Below, in pieces: positions 42,929 through 52,736 of a stretch of 64,000 nucleotides of DNA. The notes beneath the pieces were generated by a model that ran no database searches, was not told the origin of the DNA, and saw nothing but the letters and a program-made list of their open reading frames with translations. Numbering within the stretch: the stretch's first letter is position 1; every line of letters begins with the position of its first letter. Position numbers and translations under genes: made by a program. Source of the DNA: Aquimarina spongiae (GTDB taxonomy: Bacteria; Bacteroidota; Bacteroidia; Flavobacteriales; Flavobacteriaceae); contig NZ_FQYP01000001.1 in assembly GCF_900141785.1 (NCBI RefSeq), positions 62,001-126,000 on the forward strand, read 5' to 3'.

Positions 42929-45202
42929 ATGAAAATACTTTACAATGTTAAACTGTTACTAGGAATTTTGTTCATCATATTTTTTTCGTGCGACCGAAAA
43001 AAAACTAGTAGCAATGGTATAAATATAATAGAAACAAATTTAACCGGATTTGTAGACCCTTTTATTGGTACCGGTGGTCATGGTCATACATACCCGGGTG
43101 CTACAGTACCTTTTGGAATGGTACAAGTGAGCCCGGATAATGGTATTTCGGGATGGGATTGGTGTTCTGGTTATCATTATTCAGATTCCAAAACCATAGG
43201 GTTTAGTCATTTACATCTCAGTGGAACGGGAATAGGTGATCTAACTGATATTAGAGTGATGCCTATCAATAAAAAGGTGGATCTTTCTCTTCCTATTAAA
43301 ACACGAGATGACATACCTTATATTTCTAAGTATTCGCATACCAATGAAAATGCAAGCCCAGGATATTATAGTGTTTTCTTAAATGATTTTAATATCAAGA
43401 CAGAACTTACCGCAGATCTTAGAACTGCTTTTCATAGGTACACTTTTGACGAGGGTGATGATCAGTCTGTAATTCTGGATTTAGGGTATACCGTGAACTG
43501 GGATAAAACTATAGATTCAGAAATTACTATTGAAGATAAGTATACGGTGTCAGGATTTAGGCATAGCACGGGATGGGCCAAAAATCAAAAGGTGTATTAT
43601 GTGCTCCAATTTTCGAAATCTATCAATGGTTATGATCTGTATAAAGGAAATACCAAAGTAGAAAAACTAAATACCGTTAGAGATACAGCGACTTCGGTAC
43701 AGTTATTCTTTAATGAAGTCATCAAAAATCAATTAGAAGTCAAAGTAGGAATCTCTTCGGTTAGTGTAGAGAATGCCAAGAAAAATATTAGTGAACATCA
43801 AAATAATTTTGAATTTGATTCGGTAAGAGAGCAATCGAAGGAGGCTTGGGAAAAAACACTTTCTCATATCACAGTAGATACAAAAATAGATTCTCTCAAA
43901 ACTATTTTTTATACGGCCTTATACCATTCGCAAGTAGCGCCAGTAACCTATAGTGATACTGATGGAGCATTTAGAAAAGAAAATGATAGTATTCGCTACG
44001 CCAAAGATTATACGGCGTATTCTACACTATCTCTTTGGGACACCTTTCGTGCAGAACATCCGCTGCTGATTTTTACAGCTCCTGATAAAGTCTCTGATAT
44101 GATTAACTCTATGTTGGCATATTATGAGGATAAAAAGATATTACCGGTTTGGACGTTGTATGCCAATGAAACCAATACCATGACAGGCTATCATTCTGTA
44201 TCTGTGATTGCCGAAGCCTACCTAAAAGGAATAAAAGGTTTTGATATCGAGAAAGCATATCAAGCGATGAAGGAGACTATGATGCAAAATGAAAGAGGAT
44301 TAGAATTCTACAAAAAATATGGGTACATACCTTATGAACTGCTCGACGAATCGGTAACCATAACACTAGAGTATGCCTACAACGACTGGTGTGTAGCTCA
44401 AATTGCAAAAGCACTCAACAAAACGGAAGATTATCAATATTTCATCAAACGATCGGAAGCATACACACATTTATTTGATAAGGAAACTGGTTTTATGCGG
44501 GGAAAAAATGAAGAAGGTACCGAGTGGCACGAACCTTTTGATCCAAAGTTTTCTGCACATCGTGTTCATGCAGATTATACCGAAGGAAATGCGTGGCAAC
44601 ACAGTTGGTTTGTTCCGCATGATGTAGAAGGATTGATTCAATTATTTGGAGATGAAAGTGCTTTTGCCACAAAATTGGAGCAATTATTTACCGAAGATTC
44701 TGAAATCACTGGAGACAATGTTTCTGCAGATATTTCAGGTTTAATTGGGCAGTATGCCCACGGTAATGAACCTAGTCATCATATTGCTTATATGTTTAAC
44801 AAAGCCAATATGCCCTGGAAAACGCAGTATTGGGTACATCAAATCTTAAAAACACAATACAATACTACTCCTAATGGTCTAAGCGGAAATGAGGATTGCG
44901 GTCAAATGTCTGCTTGGTACGTATTTAGTTCCCTAGGGATCTATCCTATGAACCCGGCATCTGGGGAATATGAAATCGGGAGTCCGCTTTTTGAGCAATC
45001 CATATTAAAAATAAGCGACGGTGTAGCGTTTAGAATTGAGGCAGAGCATGTGTCTGATACCAATATCTATATACAATCAGCAACATTAAACGGAAAAGAA
45101 TTTAATCGATCATATATTACTCATCAGGAAATTATTAATGGAGGAACATTGCATTTTGTTATGGGATCATCTCCAAATAAAAACTGGGGAGTAAAGAACT
45201 AA
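42929..45202 (+). CDS. GH92 alpha-mannosidase, lipoprotein
   Basis: The 757-residue protein has a lipoprotein signal (lipobox FFS-C21) and so is anchored in the periplasm or on the surface. The whole mature part is GH92: VDPFIGTGGHGHTYPGATVP at the start, WDTFRAEHPL in the middle, YAHGNEPSHHIAYMF and GNEDCGQMSAWYVFSSLG near the end. GH92 enzymes are calcium-dependent exo-mannosidases that invert configuration and trim alpha-linked mannose from N-glycans. First gene of the 14-gene run; the next gene starts 10 bp later. Confidence 0.95.
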   Translation: MKILYNVKLLLGILFIIFFSCDRKKTSSNGINIIETNLTGFVDPFIGTGGHGHTYPGATVPFGMVQVSPDNGISGWDWCSGYHYSDSKTIGFSHLHLSGTGIGDLTDIRVMPINKKVDLSLPIKTRDDIPYISKYSHTNENASPGYYSVFLNDFNIKTELTADLRTAFHRYTFDEGDDQSVILDLGYTVNWDKTIDSEITIEDKYTVSGFRHSTGWAKNQKVYYVLQFSKSINGYDLYKGNTKVEKLNTVRDTATSVQLFFNEVIKNQLEVKVGISSVSVENAKKNISEHQNNFEFDSVREQSKEAWEKTLSHITVDTKIDSLKTIFYTALYHSQVAPVTYSDTDGAFRKENDSIRYAKDYTAYSTLSLWDTFRAEHPLLIFTAPDKVSDMINSMLAYYEDKKILPVWTLYANETNTMTGYHSVSVIAEAYLKGIKGFDIEKAYQAMKETMMQNERGLEFYKKYGYIPYELLDESVTITLEYAYNDWCVAQIAKALNKTEDYQYFIKRSEAYTHLFDKETGFMRGKNEEGTEWHEPFDPKFSAHRVHADYTEGNAWQHSWFVPHDVEGLIQLFGDESAFATKLEQLFTEDSEITGDNVSADISGLIGQYAHGNEPSHHIAYMFNKANMPWKTQYWVHQILKTQYNTTPNGLSGNEDCGQMSAWYVFSSLGIYPMNPASGEYEIGSPLFEQSILKISDGVAFRIEAEHVSDTNIYIQSATLNGKEFNRSYITHQEIINGGTLHFVMGSSPNKNWGVKN

Positions 45203-45212
45203 CAAACTTTAA

Positions 45213-47045
45213 ATGAGCCTAGCAACCATCGATATTGTAATAATCATTTGTTACATCATTATTACTCTTCTTCTGGGATTTTACGTTTCTAAAAAAGCAT
45301 CAAAAGATATAAAATCCTACTTTTTGGGAGGAAATGAAATTCCGTGGTATTATCTAGGCTTATCCAATGCTTCTGGGATGTTTGATATCTCGGGAACCAT
45401 GTGGGCGGTTACAGCCATGTTTGTGTATGGGCTTAAAAGTGCCTGGTTACCCTGGTTATGGCCAGTGTGGAATCAGGTTTTTATTATGGTATTTCTAGCA
45501 GCATGGTTAAGAAGATCTAATGTTATGACAGGCGCGCAATGGATCACATATCGATTTGGAAAAGACTTGGGAGCACGACTATCCCATATCATTGTAACTG
45601 TATTTGCTATTATTAGTACCCTAGGATTTATTGCCTATTTTTTTGAAGGTATAGGCAAGTTTGCCACCATATTTTTCCCATGGGATCTTTCATTTACCCT
45701 GGGATCTATATTGATTTCTTCAGAACAATCCTATGCGCTATTGATTATTGCAATTACCACAATTTATACATTAAAAGGAGGTATGTATAGTGTGGTGGGT
45801 ACCGAAGTAATTCAATTCGTAATCATGACCATTTCCTGCTTGGTGATAGGCTATATTGCTTTTACCACGGTTTCTGGAGATCAGATCACTGCCGCAGTGC
45901 CGGAAAATTGGAAAAATCTATTCTTTGGGATGGAACTGGATATTGATTGGACGGGCTATATCGATAGTGTGAATACCAAAATTGAAGAAGACGGGTTTTC
46001 ACTTTTTGGGTTTTTATTCATGATGATGATCTTCAAGGGCATTTTTGCAAGTTTGGCCGGGCCGGTCCCGAGTTATGACATGCAGCGTATATTATCCACA
46101 AAGAATGAAGTAGATGCCTCCAAAATGAGTGCACTAACCATTGTCGTATTGTCCATACCACGGTATTTGATGATTACTGGTTTTGCAATTTTAGGATTGG
46201 TATACCTAGGGCCAGAGTTGCAACTGTCTGGTGCAGGAATAGATTTTGAAACGATATTACCACTGGCCATTCAGCGATTTATACCTATTGGACTAAAAGG
46301 ATTATTGCTTGCCGGACTTCTGGCAGCTTTTATGGGAACCTTTGCGGCGTTTATTAATGCGGCGCCAGCGTATCTTGTTAACGACATTTATAAAAAGTAT
46401 ATCAAGCCCAATGCTTCTAGTAAAACATATGTTAGATTCAGTTATCTGTCATCGATCTTGATTGTCATTGTTGGACTGTTATTTGGTTTTTTCGCTTCTT
46501 CTATAAATACATTAACCGTATGGTTAACTTCGGCACTGTACGGAGGATATGCAGCGGCCAACGTATTGAAATGGATTTGGTGGCGATTTAATTCGTATGG
46601 GTATTTTGGCGGGATGTTGGCAGGATTAATAGCGGCTTCTGTGGTACCCGTCTTTTTTCCTGAAACACCAGCAATTTATCTGTTTCCTATGATACTTTTA
46701 TTATCCTTTGCTGGATGTATGTTGGGGGTGCTTTTAGGTAAACCGGACGATATGGAAGTACTTAAACACTTTTACAAAACAACGAAGCCGTGGGGTTTTT
46801 GGAAACCAGTGTATGATCAAATTAAAATTGAAGACCCTGAATTTACAGCAAATACGGATTTTTGGAAAGACACTTTTAATTGTATTGTAGGGGTGATCTG
46901 GCAAATGACTTTTGTCTTGATCCCCATGTATTTATTGATTAGACAGTACGATTATCTAAGTGTAGTAATTGGTATTATGCTGGTAACCACATTTATCTTA
47001 AAAAAGACTTGGTATGATAAAATGATCACAAAAGCAAAAATATAA
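45213..47045 (+). CDS. Sodium:solute symporter (SSS family)
   Basis: The 610-residue inner-membrane protein has 13 to 15 hydrophobic helices and typical SSS segments: SYFLGGNEIPWYYLGLSNAS, VGTEVIQFVIM and LKGLLLAGLLAAFMGTFAA. It uses the sodium gradient to import a solute, here presumably mannose or a small mannoside released by the neighbouring glycosidases. Position directly after a GH92 gene supports a sugar substrate. A long C-terminal part with extra helices is common among sugar-importing members. Confidence 0.9.
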   Translation: MSLATIDIVIIICYIIITLLLGFYVSKKASKDIKSYFLGGNEIPWYYLGLSNASGMFDISGTMWAVTAMFVYGLKSAWLPWLWPVWNQVFIMVFLAAWLRRSNVMTGAQWITYRFGKDLGARLSHIIVTVFAIISTLGFIAYFFEGIGKFATIFFPWDLSFTLGSILISSEQSYALLIIAITTIYTLKGGMYSVVGTEVIQFVIMTISCLVIGYIAFTTVSGDQITAAVPENWKNLFFGMELDIDWTGYIDSVNTKIEEDGFSLFGFLFMMMIFKGIFASLAGPVPSYDMQRILSTKNEVDASKMSALTIVVLSIPRYLMITGFAILGLVYLGPELQLSGAGIDFETILPLAIQRFIPIGLKGLLLAGLLAAFMGTFAAFINAAPAYLVNDIYKKYIKPNASSKTYVRFSYLSSILIVIVGLLFGFFASSINTLTVWLTSALYGGYAAANVLKWIWWRFNSYGYFGGMLAGLIAASVVPVFFPETPAIYLFPMILLLSFAGCMLGVLLGKPDDMEVLKHFYKTTKPWGFWKPVYDQIKIEDPEFTANTDFWKDTFNCIVGVIWQMTFVLIPMYLLIRQYDYLSVVIGIMLVTTFILKKTWYDKMITKAKI

Positions 47046-47070
47046 CTCTTATAACCAAACAACTAATATC

Positions 47071-49509
47071 ATGAAAACACACAAACTCATTTTTAAATTT
47101 ATACTACTTCTATTTTGTGTAGGAATAAGTTGCCAGATGAACGCTCAGGAATCGGCAATTTACGCCGGAGGACCCATTTACAATAACAGAAATGTGTCCA
47201 TCGATGAATTACGTAATTCGGGGTATACTACAGTAGTAGTATGGACCATTCATATAGAAGCGAATGGTGATTTAGGATTTAACGGAGAATTTCCACTAGT
47301 ACAGAACGGAGTGTACGTGGGAGATAATACATACCCTAATTTCCCTGATGATATTGTGAAGTTAAAAACTGCGCCAACATCAATTAATAGAGTCGAATTT
47401 GGCCTCAGTGCTGCCGGTTCCGGAACATTTGATGCAGTTCGTAATTTCTACAATTCTGAAGGATTTGGCCCAGGAACTACCTTATATAATAATTTTTTGG
47501 CACTCAAAAATGCCATCCCGGGTATTGATGCCTTTAATAATGATGATGAGAGTACCTATCATGTGGCATCGGCAGTGGCATTCACCAAAATGTTGGCAGG
47601 ACTAGGATATAAAAATGCTATAGTTCCTTATACCAGAAGTAGTTTTTGGAGCTCTTTGGTAAGTCAGGTAAACGCGGCTTATCCAGGTAATATCGATAGA
47701 AATTATTTGCAATGTTATGCGGGTGGAAGTGGTAACAACCCTTGTTCTTCTTCCTGGGATTTTGGAATACCAGTGTATCCTGGGCTTTGGGGAGGATCCG
47801 GACAGTATAGTATTAGTACGGTAGAGAGTAGGATGAACTCCTGGCAAAACAGTTGTGGAATAACGGGAGGTTTTATGTGGATTTATGATGATTTTGATAA
47901 CAGCTCTGCTGTTGCCGGATATGCAGCGGCTATTAATAATGCACTTTCCCCAGGCAATGCTCCAGGGGCAGCAAGTGCTCCTAATCCTTCGGAAAACGCT
48001 ACCAATGTAAGTACAAATACTTCATTAAGCTGGTCTGCTGGATCAGCAGCTACCTCTCATAATGTATTTTTCGGCACAAATCCTAGCCTGGGCTCAGGAG
48101 ATGCGCTAGGGAATCAATCGGGAACTACCTATAATCCAGGGAGTCTAAATCCAAATACTACCTATTATTGGAGGATCGACGAAGTAAATGCTATTGGCAC
48201 CACAACAGGTTCGGTATGGAGTTTTACTACAGCCAACGCAAATACCAATGAGGTGGATCATACCGATCCTGCGGGAACAGGAACGATTACTGCCCGAGCA
48301 GAAATCAATAATGCAGAATCAGCTGATAGGGCGTTTGATAATTTAAGTACCAATGGAACCCAAAATACGAATTGGAGTAAATGGTTGGATAACGGTGGAA
48401 TTCCTAGTGTTACTAATCCGAGTTGGATTCAGATTCAATTGCCAAATGCGGTAGTAGTAAATAAATTGGCCATTACAAGTGCCAATGATGTGCCTGATAG
48501 GGATCCGGAAAACTTTAATCTACAAGGATCTAATGATGGAACAAATTGGACCAACTTAAATAGTTGGACTGGGCAAACCTGGTCTAATCGATTTCAGCGT
48601 AAAGAATTTAGTTTTACTAATGCTACCAACTATTCTTATTATCGTTTGAATACTACCAAAAATAGAGGAGGGATCTCAATGACTCAAATCTGCGAAATTG
48701 AACTGATAGGTCCTGCAGGAACTAACCCGCCGGTAGGATGTACGGATTGTATTGATTTTAATACAATAACCTTAGGATCTTATTCTAATCAGGATGCCGA
48801 TGGGACACATTTTATAGAAGATAATGGTGACACTGCCAGATTGGTCAATAATACCTGGAAACGATCATCTACTTCATACACCATTACGGCTAATACCATG
48901 TTAGAGTTTGATTTTAAAAGCACAAACGAAGGAGAAATTCACGGTATTGGGTTTGACGAAAACAATTCATTAAGCAGTAATCGAATTTTTAAAGTACATG
49001 GAACACAAAATTGGGGAATACGAACCTATGATAATTATGATGCTAATGGTGGCTACAAAACCTATGTGATCCCTGTTGGTAATTCTTATACCGGAAACGC
49101 GATGAATCTGATTCTGGTAAATGATAATGATGCAGGGAGCGGAAATAATAGCTCGTTTAGAAATGTTAGAATGTATGAGAGTACACGTTCTAATGCTATC
49201 TCCCAAAATAAAGGTTCGAAGAGTATAGATGAGTTTGACGACGAACCCAACGGTAGTTTGGGGAACCAGGATATTCTAATTTATCCAAGTCCAATAAACG
49301 AATCTTTGCAAATAAAATTACCAGTAAATCATGGTTTTACAAGTGCTCAAATATTCAACCTTACCGGACAATTAGTAGTGGCAAAAAAGGTAGATTTAGG
49401 ACAATATCATATTCAATTTGACACCTTGCAAACGTTGAACAGTGGCATATACATATTAAAACTTGAAGGAAAACAAAATTCCAACATTCAAAAATTTATT
49501 AAAAAATAA
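47071..49509 (+). CDS. Secreted GH18-like protein with Fn3, F5/8-type C and T9SS sorting domains
   Basis: The 812-residue protein starts with a signal peptide (MKTHKLIFKFILLLFCVGIS...AQ). Residues ~28-305 resemble a GH18 barrel: strand VEFGLSAAG, then D153-A-F-N156-N-D158-D-E160, which fits the catalytic D-x-x-D-x-D-x-E with Asn in place of the second Asp and the general acid E160 kept, and a late GGFMWIYDDFD strand. Then come an Fn3-like domain (~308-392), a discoidin-like F5/8 C domain (~395-552), a further beta domain (~565-705) and a T9SS type A tail (~735-812; LIYPSPINESLQI). In an N-glycan operon an endo-beta-N-acetylglucosaminidase role is plausible but unproven. Confidence 0.75.
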   Translation: MKTHKLIFKFILLLFCVGISCQMNAQESAIYAGGPIYNNRNVSIDELRNSGYTTVVVWTIHIEANGDLGFNGEFPLVQNGVYVGDNTYPNFPDDIVKLKTAPTSINRVEFGLSAAGSGTFDAVRNFYNSEGFGPGTTLYNNFLALKNAIPGIDAFNNDDESTYHVASAVAFTKMLAGLGYKNAIVPYTRSSFWSSLVSQVNAAYPGNIDRNYLQCYAGGSGNNPCSSSWDFGIPVYPGLWGGSGQYSISTVESRMNSWQNSCGITGGFMWIYDDFDNSSAVAGYAAAINNALSPGNAPGAASAPNPSENATNVSTNTSLSWSAGSAATSHNVFFGTNPSLGSGDALGNQSGTTYNPGSLNPNTTYYWRIDEVNAIGTTTGSVWSFTTANANTNEVDHTDPAGTGTITARAEINNAESADRAFDNLSTNGTQNTNWSKWLDNGGIPSVTNPSWIQIQLPNAVVVNKLAITSANDVPDRDPENFNLQGSNDGTNWTNLNSWTGQTWSNRFQRKEFSFTNATNYSYYRLNTTKNRGGISMTQICEIELIGPAGTNPPVGCTDCIDFNTITLGSYSNQDADGTHFIEDNGDTARLVNNTWKRSSTSYTITANTMLEFDFKSTNEGEIHGIGFDENNSLSSNRIFKVHGTQNWGIRTYDNYDANGGYKTYVIPVGNSYTGNAMNLILVNDNDAGSGNNSSFRNVRMYESTRSNAISQNKGSKSIDEFDDEPNGSLGNQDILIYPSPINESLQIKLPVNHGFTSAQIFNLTGQLVVAKKVDLGQYHIQFDTLQTLNSGIYILKLEGKQNSNIQKFIKK

Positions 49510-49512
49510 CAG

Positions 49513-50478
49513 ATGAATAAGATTCCTTGGCAGGACCGACCAAGCGGGGTCACCGATGTAGTTTGGAGATACACAGAAAATCCAATCATTGATAGAGATG
49601 CTATACCACCCTCAAATAGTATTTTTAATAGTGCAGTGGTGCCTTTTGGGGATGGTTTTGCCGGGGTTTTTAGATGTGATAATAAAGCAGTGCAAATGAA
49701 TATTTATGCAGGCTTTAGTAAAGATGGGATCAATTGGGAAATTAATCATGAACCTATAGTCATGAAAGCCGGAAATACCAAAATGATTGCTTCAGACTAT
49801 AAATACGATCCACGGGTTACTTTTATAGAAGATCGATATTGGGTTACCTGGTGTAATGGATATTATGGGCCAACAATTGGGATAGCATATACCTATGATT
49901 TTAAGGAATTTTTTCAATGCGAAAATGCATTTTTGCCGTTTAATAGAAACGGTGTGCTATTTCCTAAAAAGATCAATGGCAAATATGCCATGTTAAGTAG
50001 GCCTAGTGATAATGGGCATACACCTTTTGGGGATATATTTATGAGTTATAGTCCCGATATGAAATATTGGGGAGAGCACAGAAATGTAATGCAGGTGGCT
50101 TCTTTTCAAGATAGTGCCTGGCAATGTACCAAAATAGGAGCAGGATCAGTACCTTTCTTAACTGAAGAAGGCTGGTTATTCTTTTACCACGGAGTTATCA
50201 ACACCTGTAATGGGTTTAGATATGCAATGGGAGCGGCTATTTTGGACGAAGATCATCCTGAAAATGTGAAATATCGAACCAAACCGTATCTACTATCTCC
50301 AGCTGTGCATTATGAACAGGTAGGAGATGTACCCAATGTGATCTTTCCTTGCGCTACATTACAGGATATAGAGCAAGACAAAGTAACTATTTATTACGGT
50401 GCAGCAGATACTGTAGTCGCTATTGCCTTTGGAAGGATAAGCGAAATTATTAAGTTTACTAAGGACAATACCTTATAA
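49513..50478 (+). CDS. GH130-family beta-mannoside phosphorylase
   Basis: The 321-residue, signal-less five-bladed propeller has GH130 features: [27 protein letters not shown] at the start (read in parts), catalytic-region [19 protein letters not shown]-like [11 protein letters not shown] and the final [14 protein letters not shown]. Relatives cleave beta-1,4-mannosyl-GlcNAc or mannobiose with phosphate, giving mannose 1-phosphate. In this operon the substrate is most likely the Man-beta-1,4-GlcNAc core left after GH92 trimming. Starts 3 bp after the preceding stop. Confidence 0.9.
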   Translation: MNKIPWQDRPSGVTDVVWRYTENPIIDRDAIPPSNSIFNSAVVPFGDGFAGVFRCDNKAVQMNIYAGFSKDGINWEINHEPIVMKAGNTKMIASDYKYDPRVTFIEDRYWVTWCNGYYGPTIGIAYTYDFKEFFQCENAFLPFNRNGVLFPKKINGKYAMLSRPSDNGHTPFGDIFMSYSPDMKYWGEHRNVMQVASFQDSAWQCTKIGAGSVPFLTEEGWLFFYHGVINTCNGFRYAMGAAILDEDHPENVKYRTKPYLLSPAVHYEQVGDVPNVIFPCATLQDIEQDKVTIYYGAADTVVAIAFGRISEIIKFTKDNTL

Positions 50479-50480
50479 TC

Positions 50481-51593
50481 ATGATGAAGACAAAAGACCA
50501 TATGTACAGAATAGAAAAATACAGCAACATACATTGTCTGATTGTATTTCTATTCATAGTATTTTGGTCTTATGCGCAGGAGAGTAATGAGAACGTATCT
50601 CCTAAAAAATATATAGCATATTTTACCGATCAATCTATCGACGTAAACGGAAATGAATCTGAAGAATCCTGGAAAAAAGTAAAAGCAACAGAACACTTTA
50701 TAGATATTGAAGGCGTAAAAACTCCTAAGTATAAGACCTCTGTAAAAATGCTGTGGAATGAGGAATATGTATATTTTTTAGCCAAAATGGAAGAACCTCA
50801 TGTTTGGGGGAATCTCAAACAAAGAGATACCATTATTTTCTACAACAATGACTTTGAGATCTTTATAGATCCAGATAACGACACACACAATTATTACGAA
50901 TTTGAAATTAATGCTCTTAATACACTTTGGGACTTGTTCATTACAAAACCCTATCGGGAGGGTACTCCAGTATTGAATGATTGGGATGCAAATGGATTAA
51001 AATCGGCAGTGCAGATAAATGGAACATTAAATGACCCAACAGATATCGACAAAGGTTGGACACTAGAAGTGGCCATTCCATTCAAAGTTTTTAGAACTTC
51101 TTATTACCACAAAAATGTTCCAAGGGATACTTTTTGGAGAGTGAATTTCTCCAGGGTAAATTGGGATTTCCAGCTCGAACAAAATCGATATCAAAGAAAG
51201 AAGAACCAGCAAGGAAAATTTGAATCAGAGTATAATTGGGTATGGTCTCCGATGGGAGTAATTAATATGCACAGACCCGAAGATTGGGGGTATGTGTATT
51301 TCTCTTCCAAAAAAACCGGAGAACAGGATGAGTTTGAATTACCCCAAGATCATAGAGTAAAACAATACTTGTATATGCTCTACAGAAAACAAAAAGAGTT
51401 CTATAAAAAGAACAATCGGTGGGGGACCACTTTTGAAGAAATTTCCTCAAATCACCTGGAAATAGAAGGAAATAGACTTATCCGGAATTTAGAAAATCAT
51501 CAAACAGGATTTAATATAACAGTAGTAAGCCCATTTACTAATCGTTTATTCATCATAAAAGAAGACGGTAAAATAGTTGAAAAAGAAGATTGA
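50481..51593 (+). CDS. Exported CBM9-like carbohydrate-binding protein
   Basis: The 370-residue protein has a signal peptide after a short polar start (IHCLIVFLFIVFWSYAQ). Residues ~40-250 follow the CBM9-like/DOMON-related pattern: WKKVKATEHFIDIEG, KMLWNEEYVYFLAKMEEP, DFEIFIDPDNDTHNYYEFEIN and WTLEVAIPFKVF. No catalytic residues are evident. It probably binds the glycan or a sugar in the periplasm or at the surface. The next gene starts 1 bp after its stop. Confidence 0.8.
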   Translation: MMKTKDHMYRIEKYSNIHCLIVFLFIVFWSYAQESNENVSPKKYIAYFTDQSIDVNGNESEESWKKVKATEHFIDIEGVKTPKYKTSVKMLWNEEYVYFLAKMEEPHVWGNLKQRDTIIFYNNDFEIFIDPDNDTHNYYEFEINALNTLWDLFITKPYREGTPVLNDWDANGLKSAVQINGTLNDPTDIDKGWTLEVAIPFKVFRTSYYHKNVPRDTFWRVNFSRVNWDFQLEQNRYQRKKNQQGKFESEYNWVWSPMGVINMHRPEDWGYVYFSSKKTGEQDEFELPQDHRVKQYLYMLYRKQKEFYKKNNRWGTTFEEISSNHLEIEGNRLIRNLENHQTGFNITVVSPFTNRLFIIKEDGKIVEKED

Positions 51594-51594
51594 T

Positions 51595-52707
51595 ATGAAA
51601 ATGATCAAAGGTATATATCTAGTAATCATACTTATTCTTATCGGTTGCCAAGCCGAAGAAAAAAAGGAAATAGTTACACAGAAAGAAGAAGTGTCAGAAA
51701 TGAAAACAACACCTTTTAAATATTGGACATGGATAACCGCTAATCCTGAAAAATCAGAGCAGGAGTATACAATTGAATTCAAGAAATATAAAAATAACGG
51801 AATAGATGCAGTATTGATCAACACATTTGCAGATCCGATAGTGTTGGAAAAGTTAACCAAATTGGCTGTGAACGAAGATCTAGAAGTTCACGCATGGATG
51901 TTTACCATGAACAGACCTGATGATAAGGTAGCATTACAACACCCTGATTGGTATATGGTGAGTAGAAGTGGTAAGTCTTGTTTTGATGATAGACCTTATG
52001 TAGATTATTACCAATGGTTGTCACCTAGTCACCCAGAAGCTCGACAACATGTTTGGGATTTGGTGGAAGGTTTAGCCAAAGTAAAGGATGTGGCAAGTGT
52101 GCATTTGGATTATATCAGGTATCCGGATATTTATTTACCCATTGGATTATTACCCAAATACAATCTGGTTCAAAATGAAGAATTGCCAGATTTTGATTTT
52201 GATTACTCTCAAGCTTCAGTACAAAAGTTTAAACGTCTATATGGTAAAGACATTCAAAAAGCTGAAGTTCCTGCAATAGATATCGAATGGAAACAGTTTA
52301 GATTAAATGAAATCAAAGAGGTTGTAGATGGTGCGTATGACATTGCACATAAGCATGGAAAAAAACTAACGGCAGCAGTTTTTCCATATCCTGAAATGGC
52401 AGATCATATGGTACGTCAGCGTTGGGATAAATGGAATGTGGATGAGGTTTTGCCAATGATCTATTATAATTTTTATAACGAAACGGTGGATTGGGTAGGT
52501 TTTGCTACTCGACAAGGTGTAGAAGACTTAAAAGGAAAAAATACCAAACTACATACGGGGATTTATTTACCCCCAATGAGTGCGAAAGATGTTGCCGTAG
52601 CTATCGAATTGGCTAAAAACAACGGGGCTGCAGGAGTGTCTTTTTTTGATGGAGAAAACATCACAGATGAACAATTTGAAGCCATAAAATCCGCAAAAAA
52701 CAAATAA
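51595..52707 (+). CDS. GHL10-like glycoside hydrolase-family lipoprotein
   Basis: The 370-residue lipoprotein (lipobox LIG-C) has a TIM-barrel-like domain resembling GHL10 (DUF187): MFTMNRPDD, HPDWYMVSRSGKSCFDD, LSPSHPEARQHVWDLVEGL, SVHLDYIRYP, VFPYPEMADHMVRQRWDKW and MIYYNFY. Acidic residues in VHLDYIRYP and around ENITDEQ are candidate catalytic sites. The family's substrates are poorly known. The frame opens six codons earlier, overlapping the previous gene; ATG 51595 is preferred. Confidence 0.78.
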   Translation: MKMIKGIYLVIILILIGCQAEEKKEIVTQKEEVSEMKTTPFKYWTWITANPEKSEQEYTIEFKKYKNNGIDAVLINTFADPIVLEKLTKLAVNEDLEVHAWMFTMNRPDDKVALQHPDWYMVSRSGKSCFDDRPYVDYYQWLSPSHPEARQHVWDLVEGLAKVKDVASVHLDYIRYPDIYLPIGLLPKYNLVQNEELPDFDFDYSQASVQKFKRLYGKDIQKAEVPAIDIEWKQFRLNEIKEVVDGAYDIAHKHGKKLTAAVFPYPEMADHMVRQRWDKWNVDEVLPMIYYNFYNETVDWVGFATRQGVEDLKGKNTKLHTGIYLPPMSAKDVAVAIELAKNNGAAGVSFFDGENITDEQFEAIKSAKNK

Positions 52708-52736
52708 AATGTGCGTTTCATGATGAAATCATTTCT

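Noticed and set aside
41708..45202. Hybrid two-component or SusR-type regulator for the glycan operon
   Set aside because: The adjacent kinase and regulator are separate LytS/LytTR proteins; no hybrid sensor with a periplasmic propeller is encoded here.
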